In this document: piece by piece, positions 5,759-10,976 of the stretch
Position numbering within the stretch: the first letter of the stretch is position 1
Layout: every line of letters starts with the position of its first letter
From: Acidimicrobiales bacterium
GTDB lineage: Bacteria > Actinomycetota > Acidimicrobiia > Acidimicrobiales > Poriferisodaliceae
NCBI GenBank assembly: GCA_020631315.1
Contig: JAHDHM010000086.1
Location: 1 to 10,976, forward strand
DNA length: 10,976 nt
Direction of reading: 5' to 3'
The notes under the pieces: model-generated
Told to the model about the DNA's origin: nothing
What the model saw: the letters and a program-made list of their open reading frames with translations, nothing else
Database searches by the model: none
Made by a program: the position numbers and the translations under genes

Positions 5759-6999
5759 TGCCTAGAGAGATCGTCGATCCGCGGCCGCCGATTCCTGCGG
5801 CCTATCGCACCGAGGACCGGGTGGCCATCCAGGAGTTGGCCCGCGACTTCGCCATGAACCGGGTGCTCCCGCTCGCCAACGAGCTCGACCCCGAGCACGG
5901 GATGATGCCCGAGTCGCTCATCGAGGAGATGGGCGAGCTCGGCTTCTTCGGGATCATGGCGCCGGAGAAGTTCGGTGGCCTCGGCCTCGGCGTGTTCGAG
6001 TACGCGCTCATCACCGAGGAGCTCGCCCGGGCGTGGATGAGCACGGCCAGCATCATCGCCCGCTCGGGGATGGCCGCAGCGCTCGATCCCAGCCAGAAGG
6101 AGCGGTACTACCCGCTCGCAGTGCAGGGGAAGTGGCTCGGTTCGTTCGCGATGAGCGAGCCCGACGCCGGCTCCGACATCGCCTCGGTACGCACGCGTGC
6201 CGACAAGGTCGACGGCGGCTGGCTGCTCAACGGCCAGAAGATGTGGTGCACGTTCGCCGACCGGTCGAACGCCATCCTCGTCGTCGCCCGGACCACGAAG
6301 TACGACCCGGAGAACCGCCACTCGGGCATCCGACGGTTCATCCTCCACAAGGAGGCAGGCGAGTTCCCGGAGGGGTGCGAGGGCAACCCGATCCGCAAGA
6401 TCGGCTACCACGGCTGGAACACGTACGACCTGTCGTTCAACGACTGCTTCGTCCCCGACGACGGTCTGATCGGCTACGAGCGTGCCCAGCGCGGCGAGGT
6501 CGATGACGACCCGAAGGCCGGCTTCATCCGCGCCGCTCGCGGCATGACGGTGCCGCGCATCCACACCGCGGCACGTTCGATCGGTCTCGCCCGTGGCGCC
6601 CTCGAGGACTCGATCGCCTACGTCCAGGAACGTGAGCAGTTCGGTCGTCCGATCGGCGACTTCCAGGTGATGCGTTTCAAGATCGCCAAGATGGCGGCCG
6701 AGGTCGAGTCCTGCCGATCGCTGATGTACCAGGTGGCGGCGAACACCGATCTGGGTGGCTACGAGAACTCGACCTCGCCGGACATGGAAGGTGCGATGGT
6801 CAAGTACCTGGCCGCCGAGATGTCCGAACGCGTGACCTCCGAGGCGCTGCAGATCCACGGCGGTGCCGGGTACACGACGGACTTCCCGATCGAGCGCTAC
6901 TGGCGCGACGCCCGGCTCACCAAGATCTTCGAGGGCACCAGCGAGATCATGCTGCGCCTCGTGTCTGACTCGCTCCTGCCCCCGACACCGCTGCGCTGA
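5758..6999 (+). CDS. Acyl-CoA dehydrogenase (FAD-dependent)
   Basis: A 413-residue enzyme of usual length that removes hydrogens from C2 and C3 of an acyl-CoA, passing electrons from FAD to electron-transfer flavoprotein. Visible features: N-terminal helical domain (1-125); FAMSEPDAGSD (130-140), the FAD signature; beta domain with NGQKMWCTFA (158-167); C-terminal helices with EREQFGRPIGDFQ (291-303), IHGGAGYTTDFPIERYWRDA (366-385) and FEGTSEIM (391-398). E392 of EGT is where MCAD/SCAD-type enzymes carry the catalytic base. An acidic stretch, RGEVDDDPKAG (245-255), sits in the loop before the C-terminal domain. ATG 5758 shares a base with the preceding stop and has GAGGTG seven bases upstream. 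The family is certain; the chain type cannot be read out. Confidence 0.95.
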   Translation: MPREIVDPRPPIPAAYRTEDRVAIQELARDFAMNRVLPLANELDPEHGMMPESLIEEMGELGFFGIMAPEKFGGLGLGVFEYALITEELARAWMSTASIIARSGMAAALDPSQKERYYPLAVQGKWLGSFAMSEPDAGSDIASVRTRADKVDGGWLLNGQKMWCTFADRSNAILVVARTTKYDPENRHSGIRRFILHKEAGEFPEGCEGNPIRKIGYHGWNTYDLSFNDCFVPDDGLIGYERAQRGEVDDDPKAGFIRAARGMTVPRIHTAARSIGLARGALEDSIAYVQEREQFGRPIGDFQVMRFKIAKMAAEVESCRSLMYQVAANTDLGGYENSTSPDMEGAMVKYLAAEMSERVTSEALQIHGGAGYTTDFPIERYWRDARLTKIFEGTSEIMLRLVSDSLLPPTPLR

Positions 7000-7000
7000 T

Positions 7001-7005
7001 GGAGG
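7001..7005 (+). promoter_or_regulatory. Shine-Dalgarno deciding the start of the second MaoC gene
   Basis: GGAGG ends five bases before ATG 7011, an ideal ribosome binding site. The earlier in-frame ATG at 6999, which overlaps the acyl-CoA dehydrogenase stop as TGATG, has no such sequence. The later ATG is therefore preferred, although the earlier one would match the overlap pattern of the rest of the operon. Confidence 0.65.
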
Positions 7006-7010
7006 CGTCG

Positions 7011-7487
7011 ATGGAACACCTGACCGGTGACGGCAACTACTTCGAGGACTTCGAGGTCGGGCAGCGGATGCGCCACGCGCGCAGCGCAACGATCGACGAG
7101 GTCGAGAACAACTACATCTCCAAGCAGGTGATGAACACCGCCCAAGGCCACTGGAACGAGGAGATCATGAAGGGCTCGCCGCTCGGCGACGGGCGCCTCG
7201 TGTTCGGCCTCATCACCGGCTCGATGACCGTTGGCCTGACCAGCCAGGACACGGCCGAGAACGCCCTCGCCGAACTCGGTCTCACCGGCGTGCGCTTCAA
7301 GAAGCCGGTGCACCACGGCGACACCATCACCGCCTACACGGAGGTGCTGGCCACCGAAGAGGCTGACCGGGATGACGCCGGCGTCGTCCGCTTCCAACAC
7401 TGGGGTCGCAACCAACACGGCGACGTCGTGTGCGAACTCCAACGGTCGGTGCTGGTCAAGCGCCGCAGTCACTGGGTGGCGTCATGA
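7011..7487 (+). CDS. MaoC-like hot-dog-fold enoyl-CoA hydratase/dehydratase (second of two)
   Basis: A 158-residue single hot-dog domain. After the N-terminal NYFEDFEVGQ (9-18), typical of MaoC proteins, the motif region reads MNTAQGHWNEE (41-51): asparagine (N42) stands where the classical motif has aspartate, the NP pair is absent, and H47 is kept. The central helix follows (LVFGLITGSMTVGL, 63-76), then VHHGDTITAYTEVL (100-113). It differs clearly from the first MaoC protein, so the pair is not a recent duplication. They may act on successive steps or form a mixed hydratase as some actinobacterial MaoC pairs do. The start at 7011 rests on the GGAGG at 7001-7005; 6999 would add four residues. 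Its stop overlaps the CoA-transferase start by four bases (ATGA). Confidence 0.84.
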   Translation: MEHLTGDGNYFEDFEVGQRMRHARSATIDEVENNYISKQVMNTAQGHWNEEIMKGSPLGDGRLVFGLITGSMTVGLTSQDTAENALAELGLTGVRFKKPVHHGDTITAYTEVLATEEADRDDAGVVRFQHWGRNQHGDVVCELQRSVLVKRRSHWVAS

Positions 7488-8704
7488 GCAGTGATGTGAG
7501 TGAGAACTGGAAGGACGCACACCTGCGGGCGGCGCCGATGCTCGAGCAGCGCTCGGGGCCGCTGGCCGACGTGAAGGTCGTCGACCTCACCCAGGCACTG
7601 GCTGGGCCGTTCTGCACGTCGATCCTCGGCGACCTCGGCGCCGACGTCATCAAGGTCGAAGCTCCTCGCGGCGACATGGCCCGCTTCATCCCTCCGTTCA
7701 CCGAGTCCGACACCGACAAGCACTTCGGCGGCTACTTCGCGAGCGTCAACCGCAACAAACGATCGATCTGTCTCGACCTCAAGGACGACGCCGACAAGGC
7801 CGCCCTGCTCCAGCTGATCGACGAGGCCGACCTGCTCGTCGAGAACTTCACCGCCGGCGTGATGGACCGCCTGGGTCTGAGCTACGAGTCCCTTCGGGAG
7901 CGCAACCCGAAGCTCGTGTACGGCGCCATCCGCGGGTTCGGTGATCCACGCACCGGCGAGAGTCCGTACGCCGACTGGCCCGCGTTCGACGTCGTCGCCC
8001 AGTCCATGGGCGGACTCATCAGCTACACGGGTGAGCCGGGGGGAGCGAAGGTGTCGGCCGGTCCGAGTGTCGGTGACCTCTACCCGGCCACGGTGATGGT
8101 CATCGGTCTCCTCGCGGCACTCCACCACGCTCGGCGAACGGGCGAGGGTCAGTTCGTCGACGTCGCCATGACCGACGCGATCATGGCCGTCTGCGAGTCG
8201 CTGACCTGGCGCTACTCCTACACGGGCGAGATCCAGGCTCCACGCGGATCGGCCCATCCCTCGATCGCTCCGTTCGAGGTCTATCCGACCTCCGACGGGC
8301 ACTGTTCCATCGCCGCACCCACGCCGAAGCAGTGGGCGGTCGTGTGCGAGGTGATCGGCCGCCCGGACCTGCTCGAGGACGAGCGCACCAGCAACGCACG
8401 TCGCCGAGTCGACAACCGCGAGTTCCTCAATGAGGTGATGCGCAGTTGGACGACGCAGCACACCACCGCCGAGGTCGTCGAGGCGCTCGGCGGACGGGTC
8501 CCGGTCGGACCGGTCAACGACGCGGCCGCACTGTTCGACAGCGAGCACGTCGCCGGTCGCCAGATGCTCGTGGCCGTCGACCATCCGGGCAGCGAACGTC
8601 AGGTCGTGCTCCCGAACACCCCACTACGGTTCACCGAGACGCCGACCGGCATCCATCGCCGTCCGCCGATCCTGAACGAACACGAGGGGGAAGGGTTCGA
8701 GTGA
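7484..8704 (+). CDS. Class III (CaiB/BaiF family) CoA-transferase
   Basis: A 406-residue protein of typical family length. These enzymes move CoA from a donor thioester to a free acid through an aspartyl-CoA intermediate, usually as interlocked dimers. The start of the family domain is at LADVKVVDLTQALAGPFCTS (27-46), followed by DLGADVIKVEAPRGD (50-64), NRNKRSICLDL (89-99) and LVENFTAGVMDRLGL (118-132). D198 in GPSVGDLY is the catalytic aspartate by alignment with formyl-CoA transferase. The C-terminal substrate lobe ends LPNTPLRFTETP. ATG 7484 overlaps the previous stop; codons upstream in this frame belong to the MaoC gene. It probably activates the operon's acid substrate using an acyl-CoA product as donor. 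The family is certain, the acid unknown. Confidence 0.94.
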   Translation: MSSDVSENWKDAHLRAAPMLEQRSGPLADVKVVDLTQALAGPFCTSILGDLGADVIKVEAPRGDMARFIPPFTESDTDKHFGGYFASVNRNKRSICLDLKDDADKAALLQLIDEADLLVENFTAGVMDRLGLSYESLRERNPKLVYGAIRGFGDPRTGESPYADWPAFDVVAQSMGGLISYTGEPGGAKVSAGPSVGDLYPATVMVIGLLAALHHARRTGEGQFVDVAMTDAIMAVCESLTWRYSYTGEIQAPRGSAHPSIAPFEVYPTSDGHCSIAAPTPKQWAVVCEVIGRPDLLEDERTSNARRRVDNREFLNEVMRSWTTQHTTAEVVEALGGRVPVGPVNDAAALFDSEHVAGRQMLVAVDHPGSERQVVLPNTPLRFTETPTGIHRRPPILNEHEGEGFE

Positions 8705-9969
8705 CCGCCACCGAGCCGATGACCGGCCTGCTGCCGACCGCCGCAGTGCTCGCCGACACCTGTCGGTCCGATGGCGAGTTCGCGAACGCCACCCGCCACC
8801 TCTGCGGCGGGTTCCGTTTCGAGTGCGGCGACGACGTGACCGGAGTACGGCTCGACGACGGCGTCATCACCGACGGTGTCCCTGAGCGGGGTGATCACAC
8901 CGTCACGTTGAGCGGAAGCGCCGACGTGTGGGCCGGACTGTTGGCACCGACGCCGGAGGCCGGTTCCTACGCCCTCGCGACGCTGGTCAACCGAGGTCTC
9001 GAGCTCGACGCCGACCCGCTGCGCTGGTGGCAACAACTCCCGGGAACCGAACGGCTCATCGAGCTGCTCCGAGCCCCCGGCGGTGTCCGAGCAGACACCA
9101 GCGAGTCGTCGACACCCGGTCAGATCGACTCGCCCGTCGGGCGCTACGTGCATCTCGATCTCGGCGGACACGACCACCGTGTGTACTTCGAGGAGGCGGG
9201 CCAGGGCATCCCGGTGCTGCTGCAACACACGGCCGGTTCGCACAGCCTCCAGTGGCGGCACCTGTTCGAGTGTCCGGAGATCACCGACCACTTCCGGCTC
9301 ATCGCCTACGACCTGCCGCACCACGGCAAGTCGATCCCACCCGTCGACCGTCGATGGTGGGATGAGCCCTACCTGCTGAAGGGCCAGTTCCTCCGCAGTG
9401 TCCCGCTGCAGCTGGCGGCGACACTCGAACTCGAACAGCCCGTGTTCATGGGCTGCTCGGTGGGCGGCCTCCTCGCACTGGATCTGGCTCGACACCACCC
9501 CGACGTGTTCCGGGCGGTCATCTCGCTCGAGGGAGCGCTGCACATCGGTGGCGACTGGGACGCCCTGATCGGGATGTTCCATCCCGCGGTGTCCAACACG
9601 GCCAAGGCCCGGATGATGGAGGGCCTGTGCGCGCCGACGTCGCCCGAGGCCTACGTGAAGGAGGTGTCGCACGTCTACTCGGCGGGCTGGCCTCCGGCCT
9701 TTCACGGCGACCTGCACTACTACATGGTCGACTACGACCTCCGTGACGAGGCACACCTGATCGACACCTCACAGGTCGGCGTGCACATCCTCAACGGCGA
9801 GTACGACTACACCGGCTCGGTGCGGCACGGACGTGCCGCCCACGAGGCCATCGCCGGCTCGACACACACGGTCATGCCCGGGCTCGGTCACTTCCCCATG
9901 ACCGAGCACCCCGCTGCGTTCCTCCGGTACCTGCTGCCCGTCCTCGAGACGATCAGGTCAGCCTCGTGA
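8701..9969 (+). CDS. SCP2-like domain fused to an alpha/beta hydrolase
   Basis: A 422-residue protein in two parts. Residues about 15-125 have the size and strand pattern of an SCP2-type lipid-binding domain (RFECGDDVTGVRLDDGVITDG-type strands, WAGLL at 77-81, LVNRGLELDADP at 95-106). Residues about 145-420 form an alpha/beta hydrolase: oxyanion-loop region HTAGSHSLQW (176-185), DLPHHGKS (204-211), nucleophile elbow GCSVG with S253, acid D369 in NGEYD, and H397 in GLGHFP. It should hydrolyse an ester, thioester or C-C bond; the N-terminal domain may present a hydrophobic or CoA-bound substrate. GTG 8701 overlaps the previous stop (GTGA), with a good ribosome binding site, AGGGGGAAGGG, ending five bases before. 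The frame is open upstream, but inside the CoA-transferase gene. The hydrolase is certain; the SCP2 assignment is probable. Confidence 0.85.
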   Translation: MTATEPMTGLLPTAAVLADTCRSDGEFANATRHLCGGFRFECGDDVTGVRLDDGVITDGVPERGDHTVTLSGSADVWAGLLAPTPEAGSYALATLVNRGLELDADPLRWWQQLPGTERLIELLRAPGGVRADTSESSTPGQIDSPVGRYVHLDLGGHDHRVYFEEAGQGIPVLLQHTAGSHSLQWRHLFECPEITDHFRLIAYDLPHHGKSIPPVDRRWWDEPYLLKGQFLRSVPLQLAATLELEQPVFMGCSVGGLLALDLARHHPDVFRAVISLEGALHIGGDWDALIGMFHPAVSNTAKARMMEGLCAPTSPEAYVKEVSHVYSAGWPPAFHGDLHYYMVDYDLRDEAHLIDTSQVGVHILNGEYDYTGSVRHGRAAHEAIAGSTHTVMPGLGHFPMTEHPAAFLRYLLPVLETIRSAS

Positions 9970-10634
9970 GCACCGAGACGCAGGAGCCGCGGCCGAACCG
10001 TCAGGCCGAACGCACCGCGAGGTCCACCGCCGCACTGTTGGACGCTGCGTCGGAGCTCATCGTCGAAGGCGGCTTCGACAGCCTCACCTTCGCGGCCATC
10101 GGTGAGCGGGCTGGGTACAGCCGGGGACTGGTCACGGCCCGCTTCGGTTCGAAGGACGGCCTCGTCGAGGCCCTCATCGAACGCATCGTCGCCACCTGGA
10201 ACCATCGCAACGTCCTGCCCCGCACCAAGGGCAAGACAGGTCTGGAAGCCATCGCCACCATCCTCGATGCCATCGCCACGCAGGCCGAACGCGACCCAAA
10301 GGGTCTGCGAGTCCTCTATGCCCTGCTGTTCGAGGCGGTCGGAACCGACGAGGGTCTCAGGCTGCGCATCGCGAAGTTCCAGGACGCGATGCGTGAGGAC
10401 CTCAAGAGCTTCCTGCGCCGCGGACAGCAGGACGGCTCGATCGTCAGCGGCCTCGACGTCGAACGCGAGGCGGTGTTCCTCGTCGGTGGACTACGCGGCG
10501 TGGGCTTCCAGTGGCTGCTGGAACCGGACACGTTCGATCCCGCCGTCGAGTTCAGGTACCTGCATGACGTGTCGGTCGAACGGCTGCGGCATCACGCCAC
10601 GGCGTCATCGGAATCGGAGGAGGAGCTGACATGA
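9966..10634 (+). CDS. TetR-family transcriptional regulator
   Basis: A 222-residue regulator of normal TetR length. The DNA-binding domain is at about 18-70: a helix from TAALLDAASELIVEGG, then LTFAAIGERAGYSRGLVTAR (40-59) as the helix-turn-helix, and FGSKDGLVEAL (60-70) opening the fourth helix, a good family match. The remainder (about 75-215) is the helical ligand and dimer domain, of no recognised type. It starts at GTG 9966, overlapping the hydrolase stop by four bases, so the regulator is made together with the enzymes. That fits autoregulation: it would bind the paired motif at 5191-5234 until an inducer, perhaps a CoA thioester or the substrate, releases it. Target and ligand are inference. 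Confidence 0.92.
   Translation: MSTETQEPRPNRQAERTARSTAALLDAASELIVEGGFDSLTFAAIGERAGYSRGLVTARFGSKDGLVEALIERIVATWNHRNVLPRTKGKTGLEAIATILDAIATQAERDPKGLRVLYALLFEAVGTDEGLRLRIAKFQDAMREDLKSFLRRGQQDGSIVSGLDVEREAVFLVGGLRGVGFQWLLEPDTFDPAVEFRYLHDVSVERLRHHATASSESEEELT
10616..10625 (+). promoter_or_regulatory. Strong Shine-Dalgarno for the dioxygenase gene
   Basis: GGAGGAGGAG lies inside the last codons of the tetR gene and ends five bases before ATG 10631. It is the most purine-rich ribosome binding site in the operon and supports high translation of the last visible gene independent of coupling. Confidence 0.6.
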
Positions 10635-10976
10635 GGCTCGAAGCTGCCAGCGAACACGTCGGGGCGTTCGTCCACGACATCGACCTTCGGGACCTGGACG
10701 ACGCGCTGACGCACGAGCTGAGGGCAGCCTGGAACGAACACGGCGTGTTGTTCTTCCGGGACCAGCACCTGAGCCCCGACGAGCACAAGGCCTTCGCCCG
10801 TCGGTTCGCGGAGATCGACGTCAATCGGTTCTTCAAGGCCGTCGACGGGCACCCGGAAGTCGCCGAGGTGCTCAAGGAGCCGGACCAGCTGGTCAACATC
10901 GGCGGCGCGTGGCACACCGACCACAGCTACGACCAGATCCCGGCGCGAGGCTCCATCCTCCTCGCTCGAGAGACAC
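10631..10976 (+). CDS. TauD/TfdA-family Fe(II)/2-oxoglutarate dioxygenase, cut by the window edge
   Basis: The first 115 residues of a protein whose family is usually about 270-300 long. Enzymes of this family use Fe(II), 2-oxoglutarate and oxygen to hydroxylate a substrate, often causing loss of sulfite, an alcohol or an amine. The N-terminus fits: GAFVHDIDLRDL (11-22), the helix ALTHELRAAWNEHGVLFFRDQ (25-45) with the strand GVLFFRDQ typical of TauD, and GGAWHTDHSY (91-100), where H95 and D97 form the HxD half of the iron site. The distal histidine and the oxoglutarate-binding arginine lie beyond the window. ATG 10631 overlaps the tetR stop by four bases (ATGA). It could oxidise the initial substrate of the pathway. 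The family is confident, the substrate unknown. Confidence 0.88.
   Translation, partial: MRLEAASEHVGAFVHDIDLRDLDDALTHELRAAWNEHGVLFFRDQHLSPDEHKAFARRFAEIDVNRFFKAVDGHPEVAEVLKEPDQLVNIGGAWHTDHSYDQIPARGSILLARET

Noticed and set aside
5755..7089. 444-codon open frame on the - strand opposite the acyl-CoA dehydrogenase
   Set aside because: The + strand frame matches a well-known family from end to end. The antisense frame is a by-product of high GC content and has no recognisable domain.
8446..8700. N-terminal extension of the hydrolase gene
   Set aside because: The extra arginine-rich codons lie inside the CoA-transferase gene, and GTG 8701 has a good ribosome binding site.
7469..9756. Two long - strand open frames opposite the CoA-transferase and hydrolase
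   Set aside because: They are shadows of recognised + strand genes with conserved catalytic residues.

Overview
The window is GC-rich bacterial DNA (strong G/C bias at third codon positions, GTG starts used beside ATG, acidic proteins). Ergothioneine biosynthesis, a VapBC pair, several CoA-dependent catabolic enzymes and apparently leaderless genes suggest a high-GC actinobacterium. The protein flavour resembles Acidimicrobiia such as Ilumatobacter relatives, but that placement is inference. There are no rRNA, tRNA, CRISPR, IS or phage genes.

Left part (1-5145), single genes and small units on both strands: a small cupin-like metalloprotein (+, 115-651); convergent to it a GH36-like glycoside hydrolase (-, 710-2635); behind that a short exported-type gene that appears frameshifted (-, 2700-2976); then, divergently, egtD for ergothioneine biosynthesis (+, 3036-4088). 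Between the frameshifted gene and egtD lies a cluster of TCACC-type repeats resembling actinobacterial PHO boxes. A vapBC toxin-antitoxin operon (-, 4098-4696) follows, with a perfect 9-bp-arm palindrome over its promoter, then a small acidic protein of unknown function (-, 4756-5145).

Right part (5261 to the end), one compact seven-gene operon on the + strand: MaoC-like hydratase, acyl-CoA dehydrogenase, second MaoC-like hydratase, class III CoA-transferase, an SCP2-like/alpha-beta hydrolase fusion, a TetR regulator and a TauD/TfdA-type dioxygenase cut by the window edge. Nearly every junction is a 1- or 4-bp stop/start overlap, so the genes are probably translated as a coupled unit. The 115-bp divergent region before the operon has a TATGGT -10 element 8 nt before the first ATG and two copies of a GTCAGCCGAC motif in opposite orientation, a likely operator for the operon's own TetR protein.

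Inferred working model for the operon: the dioxygenase and hydrolase release a carboxylic acid from a larger substrate; the CoA-transferase activates it; the acyl-CoA dehydrogenase makes the enoyl-CoA; the MaoC proteins hydrate it; TetR senses the substrate or a CoA intermediate. No thiolase or lyase is in view, so the final cleavage enzyme must be downstream or elsewhere, and the substrate cannot be named from sequence alone. This operon is the best candidate here for an undescribed pathway.
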